A stretch of 16,700 bases of DNA, taken from an uncultured Eubacteriales bacterium. Lineage in GTDB: Bacteria; Bacillota; Clostridia; Oscillospirales; Oscillospiraceae. Each line of letters opens with the position of its first letter. Position 1 is the stretch's first letter. This document shows positions 1 through 6,922 of this stretch, piece by piece. The position numbers and the translations under genes are program-made. The notes under the pieces were generated by a model, which worked only from the letters and a program-made list of their open reading frames with translations, did not search any database and was not told where the DNA came from. The stretch covers positions 1-16,700 of the forward strand of contig CABUJV010000045.1 of assembly GCA_902492005.1 (NCBI GenBank), given 5' to 3'.

Positions 1-52
1 GAAATACCGTCAGCAGCGCCATCAATACCCGTTTCACCAGATATCTTGCCAT
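1..52 (-). CDS. ABC transporter permease, N-terminal fragment (oligopeptide/dipeptide OppB/DppB-like)
   Basis: Only the first 17 codons lie in the window and the gene runs off the left edge. The visible peptide is MARYLVKRVLMALLTVF: a short basic stretch followed by the start of a hydrophobic helix. This is the usual opening of OppB/DppB-type inner-membrane permeases of peptide and nickel importers. The ATG at 52-50 has an AGGAAG ribosome binding site seven bases upstream. A strong sigma-A promoter lies about 125 bases upstream (183-211). The peptide fragment is too short to exclude another membrane protein, so the family call is inferred from N-terminal resemblance only. Confidence 0.55.
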   Translation of the reverse strand, partial: MARYLVKRVLMALLTVF

Positions 53-182
53 TTTTTCACTTCCTACAATTCGTTCTTTCTGTTTGGACGCTCCGCGCCC
101 GTACCCCCACAAGCGGACAGCTGCGCATGAGACGTCTGGGTATGGGTCCGCGGGTGGCTGTCGGGGTATTGCCGATTTTCAT

Positions 183-211
183 ATTTTATACTATTCTTAC
201 TGCTCCGTCAA
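183..211 (-). promoter_or_regulatory. Sigma-A promoter for the permease gene
   Basis: Read on the minus strand, a TTGACG -35 box (211-206) is followed after exactly 17 bases by a TAAAAT -10 box (188-183). Both are one base from consensus. Transcription would start near 176 and give a leader of roughly 125 bases before the permease ATG at 52. I saw no known riboswitch in that leader. Confidence 0.75.
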
Positions 212-347
212 GGTATTGTGCTTTTCAAATTGATGCTAAATCCTTCATATCCTGCAATCGTTTTCGGAGAAAACACAAAAAGACGAATTTATGTCTTTCT
301 ATCAGAGGCACTTTTGGAGGCAACGCATTTTTTGGCGCTTTACATTG

Positions 348-386
348 CAAAAGCGGCGGACCTCCGCCCCCGCGTCAGTCCGCCGC
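348..386 (-). terminator. Rho-independent terminator of the DUF2156/GNAT operon
   Basis: On the minus strand, arms GCGGCGGAC (386-378) and GTCCGCCGC (361-353) form a nine-base-pair stem with a 16-base GC-rich loop, followed by TTTTGC. It lies about 40 bases after the GNAT stop codon. Confidence 0.7.
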
Positions 387-428
387 AGCCATTCCTTCCG
401 TATGCCCGTTTCCGGCTGCCGGAGCCTC

Positions 429-1307
429 TCAGTCGAAGCCCAGGCCCATATAGCCCTTCCGCTCGTTGCGCCAGGCGGCCTCCAGCTCCGGGTTGTACCA
501 CTTGACCATGCCGAAGGCCTGCAAATAGCTGCCCGGCAGCCCCTCCCAGAAGGGGGGCGTGCGCAGATGGTAGCGGACGGCGGGCAGCTCCCGGGCCAGC
601 AGGGCGGCCGCCCCGGCCATGGCGGGGGCGGGGATAATCAGCTCCTTGACCAGCACCGAGTCCTCGTTGAGGTATTCGGCGGCGGCGCAGCCCTCCGTAC
701 CGTTCACGTTCAGCAGGTAAAGCCCGCTGTTGGCCATCCGGGACAGCCCCTCCTGGTATCCGATGGCGCCGTCGGCGTAGGAGACCCGGAAGGTCCCCTC
801 CAACAGCCGCTCCCGCACCCGGTTGTACATCTCCGGACCGGCGGGGGCGAGGGTGCTCCCCTCGCAGCTCTGCCGGGCCATATACTGCAGCAGCTCCACT
901 TTCCGGGTGGCGAAGCACTCGGAGAAGCCGGCGGCGGCGAAAAAGCGGTGGAGGCTGGCCTCGGCGGGAACGATGGTGACGCAGTCCAGCTTTTTCTCCT
1001 GGAGGTAAAAGTCCACATAGTTGAGGATGAACCGGCCGAAGCCCTTCTTCCGGGCCCCGGGATGGGTGGCCAGAGCATAGATGTATGCCGAGCTGGCCTG
1101 GGTCCCGTCCGGCAGGGACAGGGTGACGGGGAAGAGGGCCACCATCGTCTCCAGGGCCCCGTCCTCCAGCAGCACCAGGGTCTCCACACCGGCGGGCCGG
1201 TGGGTATAGAAATAGTCGATATAGGCATCGTCGTCGCCAAAGGACAGCTTCCACAGCTCCTTCTGCCGGGTCTCCTCCTCGGGGCGGGCGGGTCTGATCT
1301 CGATCAT
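429..1307 (-). CDS. GNAT-family N-acetyltransferase
   Basis: 292 aa. The N-terminal half is a GNAT fold: residues 80-91 contain the acetyl-CoA pyrophosphate-binding motif R/Q-x-x-G-x-G/A, seen as R86-K-K-G89-F-G91, after a beta-strand with ALATHPGARKKG. The C-terminal half (about 150-292) resembles the extra domain of Eis-like GNAT proteins common in Clostridia. The acceptor substrate cannot be read from sequence. The ATG at 1307 has GAAAGGTG seven bases upstream. The gene starts 27 bases after the stop of the DUF2156 gene on the same strand and no terminator lies between them, so the two are probably co-transcribed. A terminator follows at 348-386. No key motif is damaged. Confidence 0.85.
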   Translation of the reverse strand: MIEIRPARPEEETRQKELWKLSFGDDDAYIDYFYTHRPAGVETLVLLEDGALETMVALFPVTLSLPDGTQASSAYIYALATHPGARKKGFGRFILNYVDFYLQEKKLDCVTIVPAEASLHRFFAAAGFSECFATRKVELLQYMARQSCEGSTLAPAGPEMYNRVRERLLEGTFRVSYADGAIGYQEGLSRMANSGLYLLNVNGTEGCAAAEYLNEDSVLVKELIIPAPAMAGAAALLARELPAVRYHLRTPPFWEGLPGSYLQAFGMVKWYNPELEAAWRNERKGYMGLGFD

Positions 1308-1334
1308 GGGGTCACCTTTCTTCTCTGCCGCGCG

Positions 1335-2246
1335 CTACCGCTGGGTCGCGGCGTATTTTTCCACCATCAGGTCGGGGTAGTAGGACTCCTTGGCCTTGCG
1401 CAGGCCCTCCACACCCATGTCGTCCTCCCGATTGAGGTACCGGACGTTGGGGTGCTTGGCCCGGACCCACCGGGCAAATTCCCGGTTGATCATGGCGTAG
1501 GCCCCCTGGAGCTCGCCGTAGGCCTTCTCAAAATGGATGTCGTAGGTGTCGGAGTTGAGGCGGTCCCCCATGGTAAAGGCCACTACCTCGCCGTACACCC
1601 GGATGAGGCCCCCCTCCAGGCCCAGGGCGTGGTAGTGGTCCATGGCGGTGCGCAGGGCAATGCCCTCGTCACCCAGGTCCCGCTCTTCGGCGGCGCCCTC
1701 CCGGACCATGCTGCGCCGGTACCACTCCTTATCCATCTCCAGGCACTCGGGCAGGGTCTCGGGGGTGATCTCCTCATAGACCCAGGAGGGGTTGTTGTCC
1801 ATGAAGCGGTTGATGTGGTTGCGCTTGGCGTGGAGCTTTTTACCGGTCAGGTCGGCCAGGCGGTCGATGTCGTAGAGGTAGTCGAAGCCGTCCCGGTCGG
1901 CCTCGTAGGCAAAGCGGCCCGGCATGAGCCGGTCCAGCTCCTCCACCTGCCGGGTGGTGAGGCAGACCAGCCGCAGAGGCTGCCGCCGCTCGTCGGCCTC
2001 CCGGGCCAGGGCGTCGACAGCGGCGGTCAGATCTCCGCTGCCCGCCGGATACAGGTAGCTGCACCCCATCCGTCCGCACAGATGGGTGATCAGGAACCCG
2101 TCCACCCGGGCGATCTCCTGGCCGTAGGCCCGGCTCCAGACGAACAGGTTGGTAAAATTATAGTCGCAGCCCCGGTAGTCCGCCTGGGCCAGCAGGGCGT
2201 CCACCCAGGTTTTGTCCGAGGGCTGCGGCGTTCGGAAGTCGATCAT
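1335..2246 (-). CDS. DUF2156 / phosphatidylglycerol lysyltransferase C-terminal-type protein
   Basis: 303 aa. The whole protein resembles the soluble LPG_synthase_C (DUF2156) domain, which has two GNAT-like halves and in MprF transfers an aminoacyl group from charged tRNA to phosphatidylglycerol. Recognisable stretches are DYNFTNLFVWSRAYG near residue 28, LTGKKLHAKRNHINRF near 132-147, and a C-terminal NREDDMG motif. The MprF membrane flippase part is absent, so the protein should be cytosolic, and its donor and acceptor are unknown. The ATG at 2246 has AAGGAG twelve bases upstream, slightly far. It is first in a two-gene operon with the GNAT gene and has its own promoter at 2286-2314. An alternative view is a general peptidyl or aminoacyl transferase of the Fem/GNAT type. 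Confidence 0.8.
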   Translation of the reverse strand: MIDFRTPQPSDKTWVDALLAQADYRGCDYNFTNLFVWSRAYGQEIARVDGFLITHLCGRMGCSYLYPAGSGDLTAAVDALAREADERRQPLRLVCLTTRQVEELDRLMPGRFAYEADRDGFDYLYDIDRLADLTGKKLHAKRNHINRFMDNNPSWVYEEITPETLPECLEMDKEWYRRSMVREGAAEERDLGDEGIALRTAMDHYHALGLEGGLIRVYGEVVAFTMGDRLNSDTYDIHFEKAYGELQGAYAMINREFARWVRAKHPNVRYLNREDDMGVEGLRKAKESYYPDLMVEKYAATQR

Positions 2247-2285
2247 ATCGGTTTGAATCTCCTTGACAATGCTTTCTAATACGAA

Positions 2286-2314
2286 ATTCTATCACGAAGT
2301 TTTCCGCAACGCAA
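2286..2314 (-). promoter_or_regulatory. Sigma-A promoter for the DUF2156/GNAT operon
   Basis: On the minus strand, TTGCGT (2314-2309) is followed after 17 bases by TAGAAT (2291-2286). The predicted start near 2279 leaves a 33-base leader before the ATG at 2246. It sits downstream of the pspC-like gene's terminator, so the operon is an independent unit. Confidence 0.65.
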
Positions 2315-2382
2315 GAAAAACCGCCGATTTTACCCGGCATTTCCCTCCGCGCGTTTGGCCTGTGAAAAACCATACCGGGCGC

Positions 2383-2418
2383 AAAAAGCTCCGGGAGCTG
2401 GCAGCCAGCACCCGGAGC
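2383..2418 (-). terminator. Rho-independent terminator after the PspC-domain gene
   Basis: On the minus strand, GCTCCGGG pairs with CCCGGAGC (8 bp), then a single T/T mismatch, then an inner GCTGGC/GCCAGC stem, followed directly by TTTTTGCG. It is one of the clearest terminators in the window and lies 13 bases after the stop codon. Confidence 0.85.
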
Positions 2419-2430
2419 CGGTCCCGGCAC

Positions 2431-2640
2431 TCAATAGCCGGGGTAGACGTCGCTCTTTCTGGGCAGGATGATGGCGGCGATGAGGTAGACCCAGAAGCCC
2501 AGCGAGAAGCTGACGACGGTGAGCACCACCCACAGCAGCCGCACCAGGCTGGGGTCCAGGTTAAAATATTCGGCCACGCCGCCGCAGACGCCGGCCAGCA
2601 TCCCATGGTCCAGGCGATAGAGCTTTTTCGGTTCGTTCAT
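2431..2640 (-). CDS. PspC domain-containing small membrane protein
   Basis: 69 aa, a typical length for stand-alone PspC proteins of Firmicutes. The opening KKLYRLDHGMLAGVCGGVA and then EYFNLDPSLVRLLWV are diagnostic of the PspC domain. A hydrophobic helix covers about residues 34-60, followed by a short charged tail. PspC proteins sit in the cytoplasmic membrane and are linked to envelope stress responses, though the function of the short Firmicute forms is not settled. The ATG at 2640 has a strong AAGGAGGGG site five bases upstream. The gene has its own promoter element (2666-2671) and terminator (2383-2418), so it appears monocistronic. Confidence 0.88.
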   Translation of the reverse strand: MNEPKKLYRLDHGMLAGVCGGVAEYFNLDPSLVRLLWVVLTVVSFSLGFWVYLIAAIILPRKSDVYPGY

Positions 2641-2665
2641 AGCGACCCCTCCTTCATTTGTATCT

Positions 2666-2694
2666 AGTATACGGCCCGAGAATGAAAAAAACCA
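2666..2694 (-). promoter_or_regulatory. Probable promoter for the PspC-domain gene
   Basis: On the minus strand a TATACT -10 box (2671-2666) lies 25 bases before the start codon. The -35 position, 17 bases away, is only TGGTTT inside a T-rich tract, so that box is weak. The T-rich tract is shared with the putative terminator of the helicase gene. Confidence 0.5.
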
Positions 2695-2740
2695 GAGAGG
2701 AAAGATTAAAAATCCTTAAAATCCGGCCCTATTTCCCCTC
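2685..2740 (-). terminator. Possible terminator of the DEAD-box gene, stem spanning its stop codon
   Basis: On the minus strand, GAGGGGAAA (2740-2732, the last three codons) can pair with TTTCCTCTC (2703-2695), nine pairs including one G-T, followed by TGG and seven Ts. The loop is 28 bases and holds a competing AT-rich mini-hairpin, so strength is uncertain. Confidence 0.4.
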
Positions 2741-3904
2741 GACCTCCAGCAGAACGCCCTTTTCGTATTTCAGCCGGACCACCTCATTTTTGGTGATCTT
2801 CTGGATGTCGTCCATGCGCATCTCCTCGGTGATGGTGGACACCAGGGTGTAGGCCACGCCGTGGCGCTTGGCCCGGCCGGTGCGGCCGATGCGGTGGACG
2901 TAATACTCGTTTTCGTCGGGCACGTCGTAGTTGAACACCACGTCCACGTCGTCGATGTCCAGGCCCCGGGCGGCTACGTCGGTGGCCACCAGCACCCGCA
3001 GCGCTCCCCGGCGGAACTTGTTCAGGGTCTGCTCCCGGATCCTCTGCTGGATGTCGCCGTGGATGGACTCGGCGGAGATGCCCTTCATCTTCATCAGGCC
3101 GGCCAGCCGGTCGGTCATGTTCTTGGTGTTGCAGAAGGCGATGGCCCGCTCATAGCTGCCCGCCTCCAGCAGCTTGACGGTGATGTCCACCTTCTCCCCC
3201 CGGTCCACGGCGATGCGGTACTGCTGGATATCGGGCTTGTTCTGCTCATCGGCCCGGACCACGATCTCCACCGGGTCCCGCTGGTACACCCAGGAGATGT
3301 CCATCACCTCCCGGGAGATGGTGGCGGAGAACATGCCCAGATTCCTCCGGGACTTGATCTGATCCAGAATGCGGGTCACATCGTGGATGAAGCCCATGTC
3401 CAGCATGCGGTCGGCCTCGTCCAGCACCACGGTCTGGACCTGGTCCAGCCGCACGGTGCGGCGCTTCATGTGGTCCATGAGCCGGCCGGGGGTGGCCACC
3501 ACGATCTGGGGTTTTTTCTTGAGCTGAGTGATCTGCTTTTCGATGGGCTGTCCGCCATAGAGCACCACGGCCCGGACCCCCTCCTTAAACTCGCACAGGT
3601 CCCGCAGCTCCTCCATGATCTGGATGGCCAGCTCCCGGGTGGGGGCCAGCACCAGGCCCTGGACGGCGTCCGACGCCGGGTCCACGTGCTCTACCATGGG
3701 GATGCCGAAGGCAAAGGTCTTGCCGGTGCCGGTGGGGGCCTTGGCGATGACGTCCTTCCACTCCATAAAATAGGGGATGGCCCCGCCCTGGACGGGGGTG
3801 GCCTGGACATACCCCTTCTTTTCAATGGCCCGCATCAGTTCGGGGGATAGCCCCAGTTGGTCGTAGCGTACGACCTCGTTGACCTGTTCACCGTTGATTT
3901 CCAT
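2729..3904 (-). CDS. DEAD-box ATP-dependent RNA helicase
   Basis: 391 aa, essentially the two RecA-like domains with no C-terminal RNA-binding extension. All core motifs are present: the Q motif near residues 33-39, motif I APTGTGKT (56-63), PTRELA (88-93), TPGR (138-141), DEAD (162-165), SAT (193-195), ATDVAARGLD (307-316) and HRIGRTGR (337-344). It should unwind short RNA duplexes in the cytosol using ATP, in ribosome assembly, mRNA decay or cold adaptation. The substrate is not readable. The ATG at 3904 has AAGGA eleven bases upstream. A promoter overlaps the 3' end of the upstream rlmA-type gene, giving a GC-rich leader of about 140 bases. Related families include CshA/CshB/DeaD; the short length argues against DbpA and DeaD proper. 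Confidence 0.93.
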   Translation of the reverse strand: MEINGEQVNEVVRYDQLGLSPELMRAIEKKGYVQATPVQGGAIPYFMEWKDVIAKAPTGTGKTFAFGIPMVEHVDPASDAVQGLVLAPTRELAIQIMEELRDLCEFKEGVRAVVLYGGQPIEKQITQLKKKPQIVVATPGRLMDHMKRRTVRLDQVQTVVLDEADRMLDMGFIHDVTRILDQIKSRRNLGMFSATISREVMDISWVYQRDPVEIVVRADEQNKPDIQQYRIAVDRGEKVDITVKLLEAGSYERAIAFCNTKNMTDRLAGLMKMKGISAESIHGDIQQRIREQTLNKFRRGALRVLVATDVAARGLDIDDVDVVFNYDVPDENEYYVHRIGRTGRAKRHGVAYTLVSTITEEMRMDDIQKITKNEVVRLKYEKGVLLEVEGK

Positions 3905-4050
3905 GGGTGCAAAAGTCCTTTCCGTTTCGATTTGCCCGATTCAAGGTCTCCCACAGGCATCGAAACTCCTTTTCGTACCCAAACGCCCGCGCTCCGGGGC
4001 GCGACCTCAAATCCCACCGCCGGGCCGGGCCCGGTGCAGTTCGCGCGACC

Positions 4051-4079
4051 ACTATATCACAGTCGGGCCCGTTGCGCAA
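4051..4079 (-). promoter_or_regulatory. Sigma-A promoter for the DEAD-box helicase gene
   Basis: On the minus strand, TTGCGC (4079-4074) and TATAGT (4056-4051) are separated by 17 bases. The element overlaps the last codons of the rlmA-type gene, which stops at 4057. The predicted start near 4044 yields a leader of about 140 bases. Confidence 0.65.
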
Positions 4080-4938
4080 GCCCGGCGCCGGGCAGAACAC
4101 CGGTCGCTTCCCTCCGCCGGAACACATGGACCCGGAAGTCCGCCGTCACCCGCAGACCGTCCAGGGCGGCCAGGCGCTCCGCCCCCGCCCTGGGGGTCTT
4201 CCAGTAGTAGGGGGTCATGCGGAACAGGTCGGCCAGGGCCTCCCGGTCGGGCAGGTCCAGCGCCGCCGTCACGGGCACGATGTCGAGATATTCAAAGCCC
4301 TCGTATGGGGTCTCGGACTCCCGGTTCCGATAGGGCGCGTCGTAGAGCACCTGCTTGAGCTCCCACAGGTGCCGGGCGGCCGGCACCACATAGAGGTAGG
4401 TCCCGCCAGGCCGCAGCACACGCCGGAACTCCTCCAGGGCCAGGGGGGAGAAGCAGTTGAGCAGCAGGTCCGCCGAGGCGTCCCCCACCGGCAGATGGTA
4501 CACCGACGCCACGGCGAATTCGGCGTTTTTCTCCCGCCGGGCCGCCCACCGCAGGGAGGGCCTGGACAGGTCCACCCCCGCCATCCGGACCGGCCGGCCG
4601 TCAGCCCCCAGGGCCTGGTACACCCCGGCGGTGTAATACCCCTCGCCGCAGCCGGAGTCCAGCACCGCCGGAGCCGCCGTCTCACGCAGGCGCTCCAGCG
4701 CCAGCTCACACAGGGCACGCCGCAGGGGGGCGTACCAGTCCCCGGACAGAAAGCGGTTCCGGGCGGCGGCCATGTCCCTGTCGTCCCCGGGATTCCGGGC
4801 GTGCTTCCGGTTGGCGGGGAGGAGGTGGACGTACCCCTCCCGGGCGATGTCGAAGCTGTGCCCGCTGGGGCAGGTATAGGCCCGCTCCCCCCGGTCCAGG
4901 GGGGCGGCGCAGACGGGGCAGCGGAACAGGCTGTCCAT
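4057..4938 (-). CDS. rlmA: RlmA-type 23S rRNA (guanine-N1)-methyltransferase
   Basis: 293 aa from the ATG at 4938, close to the usual RlmA length. The N-terminal zinc finger is C7-P-V-C10 then C23 and H27 (CPSGHSFD). The SAM-binding motif I follows near residues 91-100 (VLDSGCGEGYY), then a class-I methyltransferase fold with LLNCFSPLALEEFRRVLRPGG-type motif IV and V features. Members methylate G745 or G748 in helix 35 of 23S rRNA; the RlmA(II) form affects macrolide sensitivity. Which guanine is targeted here cannot be told. The frame is open upstream to 5163, but the AAGGAGGGG site six bases before 4938 and the promoter at 4973-5001 fix the start. It is divergent from the ABC-F gene. No terminator follows, so readthrough into the helicase gene is possible. 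Confidence 0.87.
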   Translation of the reverse strand: MDSLFRCPVCAAPLDRGERAYTCPSGHSFDIAREGYVHLLPANRKHARNPGDDRDMAAARNRFLSGDWYAPLRRALCELALERLRETAAPAVLDSGCGEGYYTAGVYQALGADGRPVRMAGVDLSRPSLRWAARREKNAEFAVASVYHLPVGDASADLLLNCFSPLALEEFRRVLRPGGTYLYVVPAARHLWELKQVLYDAPYRNRESETPYEGFEYLDIVPVTAALDLPDREALADLFRMTPYYWKTPRAGAERLAALDGLRVTADFRVHVFRRREATGVLPGAGLAQRARL

Positions 4939-4972
4939 ATGCGCCCCTCCTTTTCTCAAAAAGCTGCTTTCA

Positions 4973-5001
4973 GATATACCATAATCCCCGGAACTTGTCC
5001 A
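4973..5001 (-). promoter_or_regulatory. Promoter for the rlmA-type gene
   Basis: On the minus strand, TGGACA (5001-4996) is followed after 17 bases by TATATC (4978-4973), with a TGG extended -10 just before it. The predicted start near 4966 gives a 28-base leader containing the ribosome binding site. Confidence 0.6.
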
Positions 5002-5030
5002 ATTTTTCTCTAGGATTTCCTCCGCCGTTA

Positions 5031-5039
5031 TGATATAAT
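5031..5039 (+). promoter_or_regulatory. Extended -10 promoter for the ABC-F gene
   Basis: TGATATAAT is a perfect TATAAT (5034-5039) with an extended TGn element. No good -35 box lies 16-18 bases upstream, which extended -10 promoters can tolerate. The leader would be about 35 bases, with AAGGAG seven bases before the ATG at 5081. It is back-to-back with the rlmA promoter in a 142-base divergent region. Confidence 0.65.
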
Positions 5040-5080
5040 ACCTCTCCGAATGATGATTTCTATATAAAAAGGAGTACGAC

Positions 5081-6685
5081 ATGATCACTGTTTCCGATCT
5101 GGGCCTCCAGTACAGCGGCCAGCCTCTTTTTTCCCACGTGGATCTGCAGTTTGTCAAAGGCAACTGCTATGGCATCATCGGCGCCAACGGCGCGGGAAAA
5201 TCCACCTTTCTGAAGATCCTGTCCGGCGAGCTGGAGCCCACCTCCGGCGAGGTGTCCGTCCTGCCCAAGACCCGCATGTCGGTGCTCAAGCAGGACCAGA
5301 ACGCCTACAACGCCTATACCGTCATGGACACGGTGATCATGGGCAACCAGCGGCTGTACGACATCGGCAAGGAGAAGGAGGCCCTCTACGCCAAGGAGGA
5401 CATGACGGAGGAGGACGGCATCCGCGCCTGCGAGCTGGAGGAGGAGTACGCCGAGCTGGGCGGCTGGGAGAGCGAGTCCGACGCCAGCCGTATCCTCCAG
5501 GGTCTGGGCATCCCGGTGTCCATGCACTATGACGTGATGGAGCACGTGGACGGCCGCCTGAAGGTGAAGGTGCTGCTGGCCCAGGCACTGTTCGGCAATC
5601 CGGACATCCTGCTGCTGGACGAGCCCACCAACAACCTGGACATCGGCGCCATCAACTGGCTGGAGGACTTTTTGCTGGACTTTGAGGGCACCGTCATCGT
5701 GGTCAGCCACGACCGGCACTTCCTCAACACCATCTGCACCCACATCGTGGACATCGACTACAACAAGATCAAGATGTACGTGGGCAACTACGACTTCTGG
5801 TACGACGCCTCCCAGCTCATGCAGAACCTGATGAAGAACCAGAGCAAGAAGAACGAGGAGAAGGCCCAGGAGCTCAAGGAGTTCATCTCCCGGTTCTCCG
5901 CCAACAAGTCCAAGAGCAAGCAGGCCACCGCCCGCCGGAAGCTGCTGGAAAAGATCACCCTGGAGGAGATCCCCGCCTCCTCCCGCCGCTACCCCTGGGT
6001 GGCCTTCTCCCCCGACCGGGAGGTAGGCAAGGACATCCTGTTCGTCACCGACGTGAGCAAGACGGTGGACGGCGTGAAGCTGCTGGACCACGTCTCCTTC
6101 ACGGTGAGCCACGGCGATAAGATCGCCTTCGTGGGCGAGAACGAGAACGCCCACACCGCCCTGTTCAAGATTCTCACCGGCGAGTGGGAGCCCGACGAGG
6201 GCGCCGTGAAGTGGGGCCAGACGGCCACCTTCTCCTACTTTCCCAAGGACAACACCGAGTTCTTCAAGGACTGCGGGGACAATCTGGTGGAGTGGCTGCG
6301 CCAGTTCTCCGAGGACAAGCACGAGGCCTACCTGCGGGGCTTTCTGGGCCGGATGCTCTTCTCCGGCGACGAGGTATATAAGCCCGTCAAGGTCCTGTCC
6401 GGCGGCGAGAAGGTGCGGTGCATGCTCTCCCGGATGATGCTCTCCGGGGCTAACGTGCTGCTGCTGGACCAGCCCACCAACCACCTGGACCTGGAGTCCA
6501 TCGCGGCGGTGAACAACGGGCTGGAGGCAGTGAAGTGCAACGTGCTCTTCTCCTCCCACGACCACCAGATGGTCCAGACCGTGGCCAACCGCATCTTTGA
6601 CTTCACCGCCGGCGGACAGCTCATCGACCGCCGGATGACCTACGACGAGTATCTGGAGCGGGCGGCGCAGCAGGCGCAGGACTGA
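5081..6685 (+). CDS. ABC-F family ATPase (YkpA/YbiT-like) with degenerate second ATP site
   Basis: 534 aa, two ABC domains with no membrane part, as in ABC-F translation factors acting at the ribosomal E site. Domain 1 has Walker A GANGAGKS (34-41), Walker B LLLDEPTNNLD and SHDRH, but its signature is VDGRLK (156-161) instead of LSGGxK. The charged interdomain linker is near residues 245-300. Domain 2 keeps a good LSGGEK signature (439-444), yet its Walker A reads GENENAHT (352-359, His358 in place of the nucleotide-binding Lys) and its Walker B reads LLLDQP (Gln464 in place of the catalytic Glu). FLGRMLFSG and FPKDN stretches match the YkpA branch as I remember it. Thus one composite site looks active and the other dead. 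The 3' end overlaps the opposing DUF6809-like gene by 65 bases. Confidence 0.92.
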   Translation: MITVSDLGLQYSGQPLFSHVDLQFVKGNCYGIIGANGAGKSTFLKILSGELEPTSGEVSVLPKTRMSVLKQDQNAYNAYTVMDTVIMGNQRLYDIGKEKEALYAKEDMTEEDGIRACELEEEYAELGGWESESDASRILQGLGIPVSMHYDVMEHVDGRLKVKVLLAQALFGNPDILLLDEPTNNLDIGAINWLEDFLLDFEGTVIVVSHDRHFLNTICTHIVDIDYNKIKMYVGNYDFWYDASQLMQNLMKNQSKKNEEKAQELKEFISRFSANKSKSKQATARRKLLEKITLEEIPASSRRYPWVAFSPDREVGKDILFVTDVSKTVDGVKLLDHVSFTVSHGDKIAFVGENENAHTALFKILTGEWEPDEGAVKWGQTATFSYFPKDNTEFFKDCGDNLVEWLRQFSEDKHEAYLRGFLGRMLFSGDEVYKPVKVLSGGEKVRCMLSRMMLSGANVLLLDQPTNHLDLESIAAVNNGLEAVKCNVLFSSHDHQMVQTVANRIFDFTAGGQLIDRRMTYDEYLERAAQQAQD

Positions 6686-6905
6686 GGGCCGCCTGCATGA
6701 GCCGTGCGCCCAGGCGGAAGGCCGGGGCAAAGCGGTCCTCCTCGCCCTGGGCCCAGAGGTCGTGGACGGCTTCGCACACCGCGTCCACCCGGTCCGCCGG
6801 CAGGCCCCGGGCGGCCTCCAGCAGGCGTTCCAGCTTTTTCCGGTAGGCGGAGGAGGTCTCTGCGGCGTCCGCGGCCTCGGACAAGATTTGCAGGATTTCG
6901 CTCAT
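6621..6905 (-). CDS. Small DUF6809-like protein
   Basis: 94 aa from the ATG at 6905, which has AAGGGG about eight bases upstream; a longer frame reaching 6968 would start inside the promoter and is rejected. The protein is predicted to be all-helical. Residues 58-70 (RFAPAFRLGARLM) carry the F-x-x-G/A-F-R-L-G-A-R-L-M ending that I associate with DUF6809, a family of unknown function seen in clostridial genomes and phages. That ending normally closes the protein. Here residues 75-94 form a Pro/Ala/Arg/Ser-rich tail encoded exactly antisense to the last codons of the ABC-F gene. It is divergent from the XRE gene at 6984 and shares an operator-like region with it, suggesting repression by that regulator. 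The family assignment is from memory. Confidence 0.7.
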   Translation of the reverse strand: MSEILQILSEAADAAETSSAYRKKLERLLEAARGLPADRVDAVCEAVHDLWAQGEEDRFAPAFRLGARLMQAALSPAPAAPPAPDTRRRSSGGR

Positions 6906-6922
6906 ACTGCACACCCCTTGTA

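Larger units (their letters stand above)
53..428. other. Intergenic region between the permease fragment and the GNAT gene
   Basis: This 376-base stretch is clearly more AT-rich in its centre (about 160-340) than the surrounding genes. On the minus strand it holds, in order, the terminator of the DUF2156/GNAT operon (348-386), a weak hairpin at 279-298 (AAAGAC/GTCTTT arms, eight-base loop, followed on the minus strand by a T-rich tract), the promoter at 183-211, and a leader of about 125 bases to the permease start. Open frames crossing it have no ribosome binding site and resemble no protein I know. Confidence 0.6.

Noticed and set aside
279..298. Hairpin AAAGAC/GTCTTT as a second terminator
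   Set aside because: The six-pair, AT-rich stem is too weak to call with confidence, though a T-rich tract follows on the minus strand.
291..2279. A 662-aa open frame on the plus strand opposite the DUF2156/GNAT operon
   Set aside because: It is rich in Gly, Gln, Val and His without any domain, lacks a ribosome binding site, and mirrors two well-recognised genes. It is an artefact of high GC at the third codon position.
2861..3850. Long plus-strand open frame opposite the DEAD-box gene
   Set aside because: It is an antisense shadow of a clear helicase with all motifs; the composition is low-complexity and there is no start signal.
4939..5163. Longer start for the rlmA-type gene (up to 5163)
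   Set aside because: It would overlap the ABC-F coding start and both promoters, while a strong ribosome binding site precedes the ATG at 4938 and the zinc finger begins right after it.
5060..6730. 556-aa minus-strand open frame opposite the ABC-F gene
   Set aside because: Leu/Val/His/Gln-rich shadow; the plus-strand frame has ABC motifs, a promoter and a ribosome binding site.
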